From Pseudoxanthomonas sp. PXM02 (lineage in GTDB: Bacteria > Pseudomonadota > Gammaproteobacteria > Xanthomonadales > Xanthomonadaceae), in contig NZ_JACVAK010000001.1 of NCBI RefSeq assembly GCF_014851805.1, positions 806,001-870,000 of the forward strand: a stretch of DNA of 64,000 nucleotides, given 5' to 3'. The translations under genes were made by a program, and so were the position numbers. Positions 42,911-52,574 of the stretch are shown here, one piece after another. The first letter of the stretch is position 1. Each line of letters opens with the position of its first letter. A model generated the notes under the pieces. That model saw only the letters and a list, made by a program, of their open reading frames with translations. It had not been told where the DNA came from and ran no database searches.

Positions 42911-43624
42911 ATGCATTTCCCCCTCCGCTGGCTCGCTGCCCCCCTCGCCATCCTGGCGCTGCTGCCCACGGCCGCCTGGGCGCAGCGCACACCGCTGCCG
43001 TTGAAGGACGTCCCCCTCAACGAGTTGGCGCGGGATACGCAGCGCTCCTACCTGGGCAAGGACACCATGGAACTGGTGTGGGTCATCCCACCGGTGTACT
43101 GGGAAGTGTCCGCCGAGCAACAGCAGAACCTGTCCGATGCCGATCGCAAGCAGTTCATCGCCCAGCTGGATGACTACCTGCTGGTCGCCATGGTGCGCGG
43201 CAAGGTCGGGATGGCTGGAATTGACGAGTTCTACGACGGAGAGACGATGTTCGGAGGACTGCGTCTCGTCGATACGGCAGGCACCACCCACGAACCGATC
43301 CCTCCCGGGCGCATTCCGCCCCGATTGAAGAACCTGCTGTCCATCCTGCGCCCGGTGATGGCCAACATGCTGGGCCCGATGGGCGACAACATGCATTTCG
43401 CCGTCTTCAATGCCCGCGACGGCAAGGGCAAACCCTTGATCGATCCGCGGGCGGACGGGCGTGTGCAGATCCGGACGTCGCTCAACACCTATGCGTTCCG
43501 CACGCCGCTGGGCAGCCTGCTGCCGACGCGCCACGACGCGAAGACCGGCGAGAGCTTCCCAGGCGACTATCACTACAATCCCTACACCGGCGGAGCCCTG
43601 CAGGACTCCGCCCAGCCCCGCTGA
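42911..43624 (+). CDS. exported protein of unknown function
   Basis: A 237-residue protein with signal peptide MHFPLRWLAAPLAILALLPT, cut near AWAQ. The mature part has ELVWVIPPVYWEVSAEQQQ, YLLVAMVRGKVGMAGIDEFYDGE and a Met/Pro-rich region around ILRPVMANMLGPMGDN. No catalytic motif or transmembrane segment is evident. The ATG at 42911 is the first with a full signal peptide; the longer open frame upstream is non-coding shadow. It lies 15 bases before parE in the same direction. Confidence 0.8.
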   Translation: MHFPLRWLAAPLAILALLPTAAWAQRTPLPLKDVPLNELARDTQRSYLGKDTMELVWVIPPVYWEVSAEQQQNLSDADRKQFIAQLDDYLLVAMVRGKVGMAGIDEFYDGETMFGGLRLVDTAGTTHEPIPPGRIPPRLKNLLSILRPVMANMLGPMGDNMHFAVFNARDGKGKPLIDPRADGRVQIRTSLNTYAFRTPLGSLLPTRHDAKTGESFPGDYHYNPYTGGALQDSAQPR

Positions 43625-43639
43625 GACTACGCACGCATC

Positions 43640-45529
43640 ATGAGCAGTCGTTACAACGCCGCCGACATCGAAGTCCTTTCCGGCCTTGACCCCGTCAAGC
43701 GTCGGCCGGGCATGTATACCGACACCGCCCGCCCCAACCACCTGGCGCAGGAAGTCATCGACAACGCGGTGGACGAGGCGCTGGCCGGCCATGCCGGCAG
43801 CATCGAGGTCACCCTGTACAAGGACGGCAGCTGCGAAGTCAGCGACGACGGCCGCGGCATGCCGGTCGATATCCACCCCGAGGAAAAGATCCCCGGCGTG
43901 GAGCTGATCCTCACGCGGCTGCATGCGGGCGGCAAGTTCAGCAACAAGAACTACACCTTCTCCGGCGGCCTGCACGGCGTGGGTGTCAGCGTGGTGAACG
44001 CGCTGTCCACGCTGGTGGAAGTGCATATCAAGCGCGAAGGCAGCGAACACCGCATCACCTTCCGCAACGGCGACCGCGCCACTCCGCTGGAAGTGGTCGG
44101 CAGCGTCGGCAAGAAGAACACCGGTACCCGCGTGCGCTTCTGGGCCGATCCCAAGTACTTCGATACGCCGAAGTTCAACGTGCGCGCGCTCAAGCATCTG
44201 CTGCGCGCCAAGGCCGTGCTGTGCCCGGGCCTCAATGTCACGCTGTTCGACGAAGCCACGGGCGAGCGCGACACCTGGCACTACGAGGACGGCCTGCGCG
44301 ACTACCTGCGCGGCGAGATGGCCGGCCGCGAGCTGCTGCCGCCGGAGCTGTTCGTCGGCCAGCTGAAGAAGGACAGTGAAGTCGTCGACTGGGCCGTGGC
44401 CTGGGTGCCGGAAGGCGAACTGGTGCAGGAAAGCTACGTCAACCTGATCCCCACCGCGCAGCACGGCACGCACGTGAACGGCCTGCGCAGCGGCCTGACC
44501 GACGCATTGCGCGAGTTCTGCGACTTCCGCAACCTGCTGCCGCGCGGCGTGAAGCTGGCACCGGAAGATGTGTGGGATCGTGTCGCCTTCGTGCTGTCGC
44601 TGAAGATGACCGATCCGCAGTTCAGCGGCCAGACCAAGGAACGCCTGTCCTCTCGCCAGGCCGCCGGCTTCATCGAAGGCGCCGCGCACGATGCCTTCAG
44701 CCTGTGGCTGAACCAGCACGTGGACCTGGGCGAGAAGATCGCGCAGATCGCCATCGAACGCGCCAGCGCACGCCTCAAAACCGAGAAGCAGGTCGTCCGC
44801 AAGAAGGTCACGCAAGGCCCCGCCCTGCCCGGCAAGCTGGCCGACTGCATCAGCCAGGATCTCTCGCGCACCGAGCTGTTCCTGGTGGAGGGCGACTCGG
44901 CCGGCGGCTCTGCCAAGCAGGCACGCGACAAGGATTTCCAGGCGATCCTGCCGCTGCGCGGCAAGATCCTCAACACGTGGGAAGTCGCCAGCACCTCGGT
45001 GCTCGCCTCCGACGAAGTGCACAACCTGGCCATCGCCATCGGCTGCGATCCCGGCAAGGACGACATCAGCGGCCTGCGCTACGGCAAGGTGGTGATCCTG
45101 GCCGACGCCGACTCCGACGGCCTGCACATCGCCACGCTGCTGACGGCGCTGTTCCTGCGCCATTTCCCTGCGCTGGTCGCCTCCGGCCATGTGTTCGTGG
45201 CGATGCCGCCGCTGTTCCGCGTCGACGTGGGCAAACAGGTGTTCTACGCGCTGGACGAGGAAGAAAAGCGTTTGCTGCTGGAGAAGATCGAGCGCGAGAA
45301 GATCCGTGGACAGGTCAATGTCACCCGCTTCAAGGGCCTCGGCGAGATGAATCCGTCGCAGCTGCGCGAATCGACCATCCATCCCGACACCCGTCGTCTG
45401 GTGCAGCTGACGGTGGATGACGAACCGCAGACGCGTGGGCTGATGGACATGCTGCTGGCGAAGAAGCGGGCCGGCGACCGCAAAGCGTGGCTGGAGACGA
45501 AGGGCGACCTCGCTTCTCTGGAAGTCTGA
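43640..45529 (+). CDS. parE: DNA topoisomerase IV subunit B
   Basis: A 629-residue GHKL ATPase subunit: VIDNAVDEALAGHA and DDGRGMPVDIHPEE form the ATP site, GGLHGVGVSVVNALS is the lid, and the Toprim region carries LVEGDSAGGSA and DADSDGLHIATLL. The length is that of ParE, not the longer GyrB. It decatenates sister chromosomes with ParC, which is not in the window. Confidence 0.96.
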   Translation: MSSRYNAADIEVLSGLDPVKRRPGMYTDTARPNHLAQEVIDNAVDEALAGHAGSIEVTLYKDGSCEVSDDGRGMPVDIHPEEKIPGVELILTRLHAGGKFSNKNYTFSGGLHGVGVSVVNALSTLVEVHIKREGSEHRITFRNGDRATPLEVVGSVGKKNTGTRVRFWADPKYFDTPKFNVRALKHLLRAKAVLCPGLNVTLFDEATGERDTWHYEDGLRDYLRGEMAGRELLPPELFVGQLKKDSEVVDWAVAWVPEGELVQESYVNLIPTAQHGTHVNGLRSGLTDALREFCDFRNLLPRGVKLAPEDVWDRVAFVLSLKMTDPQFSGQTKERLSSRQAAGFIEGAAHDAFSLWLNQHVDLGEKIAQIAIERASARLKTEKQVVRKKVTQGPALPGKLADCISQDLSRTELFLVEGDSAGGSAKQARDKDFQAILPLRGKILNTWEVASTSVLASDEVHNLAIAIGCDPGKDDISGLRYGKVVILADADSDGLHIATLLTALFLRHFPALVASGHVFVAMPPLFRVDVGKQVFYALDEEEKRLLLEKIEREKIRGQVNVTRFKGLGEMNPSQLRESTIHPDTRRLVQLTVDDEPQTRGLMDMLLAKKRAGDRKAWLETKGDLASLEV

Positions 45530-45549
45530 TTCAGCCATTCATTTCGATG

Positions 45550-45572
45550 GGCCGTTGCGGCGGCCTTTTTTT
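45550..45572 (+). terminator. rho-independent terminator of parE
   Basis: GGCCG (45550-45554) pairs with CGGCC (45561-45565), followed by seven T. It lies 20 bases after the parE stop. Confidence 0.85.
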
Positions 45573-45639
45573 GCCGCAGGATCGGCATCAACGCACGGCG
45601 CGAACGCGTCGTTCACCGCCCCGGTGCGATAACCGGGGC

Positions 45640-46776
45640 ATGGCAACGGATCCCGGCACGCACCCCTACACCTTCGGTCTGGAGGAGGAGTACTTCCTCA
45701 TCCGCCGCAATGGCCGTCGTCTGCGGCATATGCCCCGGCCCTTCTTCACCGAATGCCGTGAAGCGCTGGGCGAGCGTTTCGGCAGCGAGATGCTGCAGAC
45801 CCAGGTGGAAGTGCAGACCGGTGTGCACGACGACACACGCGCCGCCGAGGCCGACCTGCGCACGCTGCGCCGCACGGTCGGCAGCATCGCGCACCGGCAT
45901 GGGCTCGGCATCCTGTCGGCCGGCACGCATCCCTCGGCGCAATGGCGCGGGCAACGCAGCACCGACAAGCCCCATTACGACCAGGTGATGGGCGAACTGC
46001 AGATGCTGGGCCAGCGCAACCTGCTATGCGGCCTGCATGTGCATGTGCAGCCCGCTGATCCGGCGCACCGTGTCGCGCTGATGGCGCGCATGCAGCCCTT
46101 CCTGCCGCTGCTGCTCGCCCTGAGCACCTCCTCTCCGTTCTGGATGGGGCATGCGACGGGTCTGATGGGCTATCGCCAGACCGCTTACCAGGAAATCCCG
46201 CGCACGGGACTGCCACCGTTGTTCCGCGATCAGGTCGAGTACGACCACTACGTGCAACGCATGGTCGACGGTCGTGCGATCCAGGACGCGAGCTTCCTCT
46301 GGTGGGCGCTGCGGCCGTCGCTCGCGTTCCCGACGCTGGAGCTGCGCATTACCGATGCCTGCACCGATCTCTGCGATGCCTTGGCCATCGCGCAGCTCTA
46401 TCGCTGCCTGGTGAGGCATCTGGAACGCCGCCCGACGCTGTATGCCGACCTGCATGCGGGCGACCAGGCGATCATCGCGGAGAACCTGTGGCGGGCCCAG
46501 CGCTACGGGTTCGATGCCGGGTTGATCGATCTGGGTAGCCGTGACCTGGTGTCCGCGCGGGAAATGCTGGAGAACACGCTGGATGCGCTGCACGACGATA
46601 TACGTGCGCTCGACTGCACGGTGCAGGTCGAACGGGTGTGGCAGATACTGGAGAACGGCACCAGCGCGCACGGACAACTCCAGCGCTACCGCGAACGCAG
46701 GCAGGCCGGCGACAGCCATGCCGACGCGCTATCACAAGTGGTGCAATGGCTCGCCGATGCGAGCGTGGCCGCCTAG
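45640..46776 (+). CDS. YbdK-like carboxylate-amine ligase (glutamate-cysteine ligase 2 family)
   Basis: A 378-residue GCS2-family enzyme. YTFGLEEEYFLI (GLEEEY at 13-18), a GTHPSAQW block, CGLHVHVQ and LELRITDACTD are the conserved metal/ATP and substrate segments. E. coli YbdK shows only weak gamma-glutamylcysteine synthetase activity, so the true substrate is uncertain. ATG 45640 is chosen because upstream codons run back through the parE terminator. It is convergent with the transporter gene (9-base gap). Confidence 0.88.
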   Translation: MATDPGTHPYTFGLEEEYFLIRRNGRRLRHMPRPFFTECREALGERFGSEMLQTQVEVQTGVHDDTRAAEADLRTLRRTVGSIAHRHGLGILSAGTHPSAQWRGQRSTDKPHYDQVMGELQMLGQRNLLCGLHVHVQPADPAHRVALMARMQPFLPLLLALSTSSPFWMGHATGLMGYRQTAYQEIPRTGLPPLFRDQVEYDHYVQRMVDGRAIQDASFLWWALRPSLAFPTLELRITDACTDLCDALAIAQLYRCLVRHLERRPTLYADLHAGDQAIIAENLWRAQRYGFDAGLIDLGSRDLVSAREMLENTLDALHDDIRALDCTVQVERVWQILENGTSAHGQLQRYRERRQAGDSHADALSQVVQWLADASVAA

Positions 46777-46785
46777 ACCATCGGG

Positions 46786-47769
46786 TCAGCGCGCGACAGC
46801 CTTCTGTTGCGACACCACGAACACGCCGGCCATCACCAGCACCGTGCCCGCCACCTGCCACGGGCCCATCGGTTCGCCGAGCAGCAGCAGGCTCAGCAGG
46901 ATGGTCGACACCGGACCGACCATGCCGATCTGTGCCGCCAGCGCCGAGCCGATGCGTGCCACCGCCATCATCACCGCCAGCACGGGCAGCACCGTGCACA
47001 GCGTGCCGTTGACCAGCGACAGCGCATACACCTCCCAGGGCAGCACCAGCGCCTTCATCGGCCGCAGTACCACGAACTGCAGCAGGCACAGCACACTGGC
47101 CACACTGCTGGCGTAAGCCGTCAACCGCACCGCACCCACGCGTGCGACCAGTTCGCCGCTGCCGACGAGATACAGCGCGTAGGCCAAAGCGCTACCGAAC
47201 ACCAATGCGCCGCCCAGCAGGATGTTCGACCCGCCCACCTGCAGGTCGTGGCCAAAGGCGAGCGCGACGCCCGCGTAACTCACGAGCAGCGCGATCGCCT
47301 GGCGACGCGAGATGCGTTTGCCGAACGCCAGCCAGCCAATCAGTGCCACCAACGTCGGAGTCAGATAGAGGATCAATCGCTCCAGCGTGGCGGTGATGTA
47401 GGCGAGACCGGCGAAGTCCAGAAAGCTCGCCAGGTAGTAGCCAAGGAAGCCCAGCAGTACGACACGCCAGCGATCCGCGACGGACAGCGGCGCGCTGCGC
47501 CGTGCCGCCCACGCGCCCATCAGCAGGAAGAACGGGAACGCCACCAGCATGCGCAGCGCCAGCAGCGTGACGGCGTCGGTGCCGTAGCGGTATCCGAGCT
47601 TGACGATGATCGCCTTGCCCGAAAACGCGACGGCGCCCAAGGCGGCAAGCACCAGGCCGGAGCGGCTGACCAGTTGCAGGGCGGGCCGTGACGCCGGCGC
47701 TTCCACCGCCTCGGCCGGTGCCACATCCAGCGGCTGCGCCAGTTCGTCTTCCGCCTGGGGACGCGTCAT
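46786..47769 (-). CDS. EamA-family DMT transporter
   Basis: A 327-residue protein with ten predicted membrane helices in two EamA repeats (about 34-175 and 186-320). GKAIIVKLGY at TM1 and the YITATLERLILYLTPTLVALIGWL block in the first repeat are typical. It probably exports metabolites or amino acids; the substrate is not readable. It lies ten bases after the deformylase gene on the same strand. Confidence 0.88.
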   Translation of the reverse strand: MTRPQAEDELAQPLDVAPAEAVEAPASRPALQLVSRSGLVLAALGAVAFSGKAIIVKLGYRYGTDAVTLLALRMLVAFPFFLLMGAWAARRSAPLSVADRWRVVLLGFLGYYLASFLDFAGLAYITATLERLILYLTPTLVALIGWLAFGKRISRRQAIALLVSYAGVALAFGHDLQVGGSNILLGGALVFGSALAYALYLVGSGELVARVGAVRLTAYASSVASVLCLLQFVVLRPMKALVLPWEVYALSLVNGTLCTVLPVLAVMMAVARIGSALAAQIGMVGPVSTILLSLLLLGEPMGPWQVAGTVLVMAGVFVVSQQKAVAR

Positions 47770-47779
47770 TGCGGCGGCA

Positions 47780-48556
47780 TCAGGCCAGCGTGCGTTCCAG
47801 CAGGCGCCGGATCAGGGCCTGCGTACGGGCGGCACGCTCGGGGGCGTACGCGAAGGTGTCCTCGTCCATGTAGTTCACCTGCGCGAGCTCCAGCTGCACC
47901 GTCTGAATACCGCGTGCGACATCGGCGTAGTGGCGGGTGATGTAGCCGCCCCGGAATCGCCCGTTCACCACGAAACTGAAATCGGACTGCGACGCCAGCT
48001 CGGTTTCCAGTGCCTGCTGGAGCGCCGGCGAGCAGCTGGCGCCGCCCGCGGTGCCCAGGTTGAAATCCGGCAGGCGGCCGTCGAACAGGAACGGCACCAC
48101 GCTGCGGATCGAATGCCCTTCCCACAGCACGGCACGACCATGCGTTTGGTGGATGCGGGCGAGTTCTTCCTGCAGCGCGCGGTGATAGGGCCGCCAGTAG
48201 GTCTCCACGCGCGACGCGATGTCGTCGGGTGTCGGCTCCTGCCCCGACAGGTACACCGGATCGCCGCTGAAGCGCACGATCGGGCACAGGCCGGTGGTGT
48301 TCTGGCCCGGATACAGCGAGACGTCGTCTTCCGGCCGGTTCAGGTCGACCACGTAACGCGAGTACGCCGGGACGATGATCGACGCGCCCAGTTCGCGCGC
48401 GAAGGCGTAGAGCTCGGCGACATGCCAGTCGGTATCCGGAACGCGCCGCGCCTCCGGCGTCAGCCGCGCGGCGATGTCGTCAGGCACCGACGTGCCGTTG
48501 TGCGGCAGGCTGATGAACAGCGGTGCGGTGCCGCGATGCAGGGTGAAGGTGTCCAT
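47780..48556 (-). CDS. hutG: N-formylglutamate deformylase
   Basis: A 258-residue amidohydrolase starting MDTFTLHRGTAPLFISLPHNG. SLPHNGTSVP, DTDWHVAELY, YVVDLNRPEDD and LWEGHSIRS are the conserved zinc-ligand and substrate blocks of this family (last step of one histidine degradation branch). No other hut gene is nearby, so the gene sits apart from a hut operon. The ATG at 48556 is fixed by the usual N-terminus. Confidence 0.88.
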   Translation of the reverse strand: MDTFTLHRGTAPLFISLPHNGTSVPDDIAARLTPEARRVPDTDWHVAELYAFARELGASIIVPAYSRYVVDLNRPEDDVSLYPGQNTTGLCPIVRFSGDPVYLSGQEPTPDDIASRVETYWRPYHRALQEELARIHQTHGRAVLWEGHSIRSVVPFLFDGRLPDFNLGTAGGASCSPALQQALETELASQSDFSFVVNGRFRGGYITRHYADVARGIQTVQLELAQVNYMDEDTFAYAPERAARTQALIRRLLERTLA

Positions 48557-48591
48557 GCCGCCATTGTATCGCCGTGCCCACGGGGGCCGGC

Positions 48592-49947
48592 TCATCGCAT
48601 CAGCACGACTTCCTCGGCGCTGGTCGGATGGATGGCGACGGTGTCGTGCAGGTCGGCCAGGGTAATGCCCTTCTTCAACGCCACCGCGAAGCCCTGCAGC
48701 ATCTCGTCGGCGCCCTCGCCCAGCAGGTGCAGGCCCACGACACGCTTGTCTTCGCCCACGCAGACGAGCTTGAACAGGCTGCGCTGCGGCGAATCGGCCA
48801 GTGCATGCAGCATCGGCCGGAAACGCGTTGTCAGCACCGTCACGCCGTCGCCGTACTGCGCCCGCGCCTCGGCCTCGGTCAAGCCCACCTGCCCCACCGG
48901 CGGATGCGAGAACACGACGGTTGGAATACGCGTGTAATCGAGCTGCGCCTCAGCCTGCCCGCCGAACAGCCGATCCATCAAGCGGCGTGCCGCCGCGATG
49001 GCGACCGGCGTCAACGCGGCCTGCCCGGTGACATCGCCTACGGCATGGATGCCGGCCACGCCGGTGTCCTGGAGCGCATCCACCTGCACGAAACCCTTCG
49101 GGTCCAACGCCACGCCGGCAGCTTCCAGCCCCATACCCTGGGTCGACGCGCGGCGGCCTGTCGCGAAGATCACCGTGTCGAAACGCCCCGTCCGCGTACC
49201 GTCCTCCGCCAGCAACACCACGCCGTCGTCCGGGGCGCGCTCCAGCGCGGCAACCGAATGGCCGAAGTGCAGCCGCACGCCGTGCTGGCGCATGTCGGCG
49301 ACCAGTTCGTCGGTAATCTGCGTGTCGAAGCCGTCCAGCACGCGCGGCCCGCGCACGAATATCTCCACCTGGCTGCCCAGCGCCTGCAGCACACCCGCCA
49401 GTTCGACGGCCACGTAACCACCACCGATGACGGCCACCCGTCCGGGCGCCGCGCAAAGGTTGAAGAAGTCGTCGGACACCTTGCCCAGCTCGGCACCCGG
49501 GATATCGGGACGCACCGGATGGCCACCGGTCGCGATCAACAGGTGCTTCGCGCTGAGCGGCACGCCATCGGCATTGACGACGGTGTGGGCATCCAGCAGT
49601 CGCCCGTGACAGGGCATCAACACCACCCCGCTTTCGTCCAGGCGCCTCATGTAGCTGGCATGGATGCCGGCAATGTAGCGCTGGCGATGGACGATGAACT
49701 CTTTCCAGTCCAGCGTCGGCGGTGTGACATCGAAACCCAGCGACGACGCCAGCCCGATCTTCTGCGACAGCTCCGCCGCCAGCCACATCGCCTTCTTCGG
49801 TACGCAACCGACGTTGACGCAGGTGCCGCCGAGTTCCTTCGGCTCCAGCAACGCCACCTTCGCGCCATACGACGCGGCGCGGAACGCACCGGCCAGGCCA
49901 CCGGACCCGCCGCCGATCACGATGAGGTCGAACGCCTGCGGCTTCAT
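48592..49947 (-). CDS. gor: glutathione-disulfide reductase
   Basis: A 451-residue class I flavoprotein disulfide reductase. FAD fold GGGSGGLAGA is at 12-21, the redox-active pair is C43/C48 in GGTCVNVGCVPKK, the NADPH fold is VIGGGYVAVELAGVL, and the C-terminal HPTSAEE holds the catalytic His-Glu. It regenerates glutathione. The start overlaps the stop of the upstream FAD oxidoreductase by four bases. Confidence 0.94.
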   Translation of the reverse strand: MKPQAFDLIVIGGGSGGLAGAFRAASYGAKVALLEPKELGGTCVNVGCVPKKAMWLAAELSQKIGLASSLGFDVTPPTLDWKEFIVHRQRYIAGIHASYMRRLDESGVVLMPCHGRLLDAHTVVNADGVPLSAKHLLIATGGHPVRPDIPGAELGKVSDDFFNLCAAPGRVAVIGGGYVAVELAGVLQALGSQVEIFVRGPRVLDGFDTQITDELVADMRQHGVRLHFGHSVAALERAPDDGVVLLAEDGTRTGRFDTVIFATGRRASTQGMGLEAAGVALDPKGFVQVDALQDTGVAGIHAVGDVTGQAALTPVAIAAARRLMDRLFGGQAEAQLDYTRIPTVVFSHPPVGQVGLTEAEARAQYGDGVTVLTTRFRPMLHALADSPQRSLFKLVCVGEDKRVVGLHLLGEGADEMLQGFAVALKKGITLADLHDTVAIHPTSAEEVVLMR

Positions 49948-51194
49948 GCGAATCGCTCCGGTCGATAGGGGTTGGGATCGAACGCGGGCGTGTGTCCGGT
50001 CATCAGGTCGGCCATCAACTGACCGGTCGCGCTGCTCATGCTGATGCCCAGCATGCCGTGGCCGGCCGCCATCCAGACGTGGTCATAGCCCGGCGCGCGT
50101 CCGAGCAAGGGAAGGTCGTCCCATGTCATCGGGCGCCAACCGCACCAGCGTTCGTGCACCTCGGCACCGACGGGTTCGCGCAGGAACTCGCGCGCACCCC
50201 GCTCCAATGCTGCCAGTCGTGTCTCGTTGAGCGTGTCGTCGTGACCGGAGAACTCCATCGTGCTGCCCAGCCGGAAGCCGCTCTCCCACACCGTCACGCA
50301 GACCGAGCGGTCCTTCAGCACCATCGGATGCCGGGGCACGATTCCAGGACGCGAATAGGTGATCGAGTAGCCCTTGCCTGGCTGGATCGGCGCGCGCACG
50401 CCGAGCTTGCGCGCGAAATCCGGTGTCCATGCCCCCAGCGCGATCACCGCGTCGCGACCTTCGCGAGAGCCGTGCGTCGTCGCCAGTCGCACGCCGACCG
50501 GCGTCGTCTCCAGCCTGTCCACGCGGCACTGCACTTCGATGAGGCCGCCGCGTTCGCGCACCACGCGCGCCAGTTCGGCCACGTAGCGGTCGGGTCGCAG
50601 GCGCGCGTCGCCGGGGAAACGGATCGCACCCGTGACGCCGGGCAGCATCGCAGGCTCCTCATGCTGGTAGGCGGCACCGTCGAACACCTGCGTCGCGATG
50701 CCGAATTCCGCCAGTACCTTCGCTTCGTCCACATACTGCTGGAACTTGCGCGGATCACGGAAAACGTAGTCGAGCCCTTCTTCCTCGAACTCGCACGCCA
50801 GTTGGTAGCGCGTCACCCAGTCGGCCAGCCGCGCGCGTGCATCGTTGAGCAGCGCTGCCCGGGACTGCGTGCTCTGTCGCCAGTCGCGTGCGTTGCAGCG
50901 TGCCGCGAAGCGCAGCAGCCAGTGCCACAGGGCCGGATCGATGCGTGGCTTCAGATAGAGCGGCGCGTCCGGCGTGAACATCCAGCGCAGCGCCTGCGCC
51001 ACCACGCCGGGTGCCGCCAGTGGCGGCGCGTGGCTGGGCGTGATGGTGCCGCAATTGCCGTGGGAGGCGCCGCCGCCGACCGCGCCGGCATCGATCACAC
51101 GCACGCCACGACCTGCCTCCAGCAACGCCAGCGCGGTCGCCAGGCCGATGGCGCCACCGCCGATGATGAGGACGTCGTCGTGGGGAGAAGTCAC
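49944..51194 (-). CDS. FAD-dependent D-amino-acid dehydrogenase-like oxidoreductase
   Basis: A 416-residue DAO-fold protein starting at GTG, with the dinucleotide-binding GGGAIGLATALALLEAG near 11-27 and GASHGNCGTITPSHAPPLAAPG, typical of DadA-like enzymes. GWRPMTWDDLPLLGRAPGYDHVWMAAGHGMLG near the end is the second FAD-binding block. D-amino acids are the likely substrates, but DadA relatives vary. It overlaps gor by four bases, suggesting joint expression. Confidence 0.87.
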   Translation of the reverse strand: MTSPHDDVLIIGGGAIGLATALALLEAGRGVRVIDAGAVGGGASHGNCGTITPSHAPPLAAPGVVAQALRWMFTPDAPLYLKPRIDPALWHWLLRFAARCNARDWRQSTQSRAALLNDARARLADWVTRYQLACEFEEEGLDYVFRDPRKFQQYVDEAKVLAEFGIATQVFDGAAYQHEEPAMLPGVTGAIRFPGDARLRPDRYVAELARVVRERGGLIEVQCRVDRLETTPVGVRLATTHGSREGRDAVIALGAWTPDFARKLGVRAPIQPGKGYSITYSRPGIVPRHPMVLKDRSVCVTVWESGFRLGSTMEFSGHDDTLNETRLAALERGAREFLREPVGAEVHERWCGWRPMTWDDLPLLGRAPGYDHVWMAAGHGMLGISMSSATGQLMADLMTGHTPAFDPNPYRPERFA

Positions 51195-51213
51195 CCCGAC
51201 AGTTTAGTCCCAA

Positions 51214-52461
51214 TCACCCGGCGCGAAGCCGCAACGGCTGCGGTTTCAGGTAAGTCGCCGACCGCCACAGCCACTCCATCGGACCGAACCGGAACCGCGA
51301 CAGCCACAGATGGCTCACCAGCACCTGCAGGCCGAACAGCGCCAGCGCGAACACCGGCTGCCAGGCACGCGGCAGCTGTTCGAAGTAGCCCAGCCCATAC
51401 CCGTAGAAGATCCAGGTGCACACCAGCGACTGCATCAGGTAGTTTGTCAACGCCATCCTGCCCGCCGGCGCCAGCAGGGACAGCGGCCGTTGCCACACCG
51501 AGGTATCCAGCGCGCGCACGATCCAGGCCACGTAGCCCAGGCACATCAACAGGTTCGCCATCAATTGCAGCGCGAACGCGGTGGAGGTGCGCAGGTTGAA
51601 CGTGACGCCGTCCATCGTCGGCGCCAGCGTCACCGAGCCCAGCATGGCCAGCAACCCCACCGGCAAGGCCACCCAACGCAGCCCCGCGTAGAGGCGCGGG
51701 AACTCGCGCGGACGCGTGATCGCGCCACTGCGCACGAACCACGCACCCAACAGGAACATGCAGAACACGATGAAGCCGAACATGGTGATGTTGCTGAGCG
51801 CCATGCCGGTGCTCTTGAGGCGCTGCCACGTGGCTTCGGCGTAGGTGCCGCTGCCGTAGGCCGTCCGCTCGGCCTCGACCATGGCCTGCATCTGCCCGCC
51901 GATCTCACCGATCATCTTGTCCCATCCCTCGGTACCGCCGAGCAGAGACCCCATCGCGCCCATCAGGTACATGAAACCGATCGGCATCACGTACGCGGCC
52001 AATCCCAGCCACACGTACCAGCGGTAGGGCAGCGTGCGGAACGCCAGCAGCAGGAACGAGCACAGCGCGTACATCATCAGGATGTCGCCTGCCCATATGA
52101 AAAGCGCGTGGATCACGCCAATGGCGAGCAGTACCAGGCCACGGCGCCAGTACACGCCGGCGAACGGGCGGCGCGCCTGCTCGGCACGCTCCGACATCAC
52201 GGCAAAGCCCATGCCGAACAGCAGCGAGAACAGGGTGTAGAACTTGCCCTGCACCAGCACGTAGACCAGCAGGTCGACGGTGCGATCCATACCGGTAAGC
52301 GCAGGGTCCAGGCCGCTGCCCGAGGCCATCACAGGCCCCACGAATCCTTCCAGGTTCATCAGCAGGATGCCCAGCAGCGCGAACCCGCGCAGCACATCCA
52401 TCGCTTCGATGCGGTCGGTCACCGCGATCGGTGCCAGATTCTCCGTGAGCGTCGCCGTCAT
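51214..52461 (-). CDS. DUF418 (YeiB-type) membrane protein
   Basis: A 415-residue polytopic protein with about nine hydrophobic segments. RIEAMDVLRGFALLGILLMNLEGFV is the characteristic N-terminus of this family and GRMALTNYLMQSLVCTWIFYGYGLGYFEQL the DUF418 signature. It resembles acyltransferase-3 membrane enzymes, but no activity is known. Confidence 0.9.
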   Translation of the reverse strand: MTATLTENLAPIAVTDRIEAMDVLRGFALLGILLMNLEGFVGPVMASGSGLDPALTGMDRTVDLLVYVLVQGKFYTLFSLLFGMGFAVMSERAEQARRPFAGVYWRRGLVLLAIGVIHALFIWAGDILMMYALCSFLLLAFRTLPYRWYVWLGLAAYVMPIGFMYLMGAMGSLLGGTEGWDKMIGEIGGQMQAMVEAERTAYGSGTYAEATWQRLKSTGMALSNITMFGFIVFCMFLLGAWFVRSGAITRPREFPRLYAGLRWVALPVGLLAMLGSVTLAPTMDGVTFNLRTSTAFALQLMANLLMCLGYVAWIVRALDTSVWQRPLSLLAPAGRMALTNYLMQSLVCTWIFYGYGLGYFEQLPRAWQPVFALALFGLQVLVSHLWLSRFRFGPMEWLWRSATYLKPQPLRLRAG

Positions 52462-52521
52462 TCCTTTCCCCTGTGTGTGTCCACCCGATTAGACCATGTG
52501 CGATGGCGCCACCTGCGTGCC

Positions 52522-52550
52522 AAAAGAAACGGCCCGCTTGCGCGGGCCGT
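52522..52550 (-). terminator. rho-independent terminator of slyD
   Basis: On the minus strand ACGGCCCGC-GCAA-GCGGGCCGT, a nine-base-pair stem, followed by TTCTTTT. It lies about 25 bases after the slyD stop. Confidence 0.88.
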
Positions 52551-52574
52551 CCGGATCACACGATATCGCGGCAC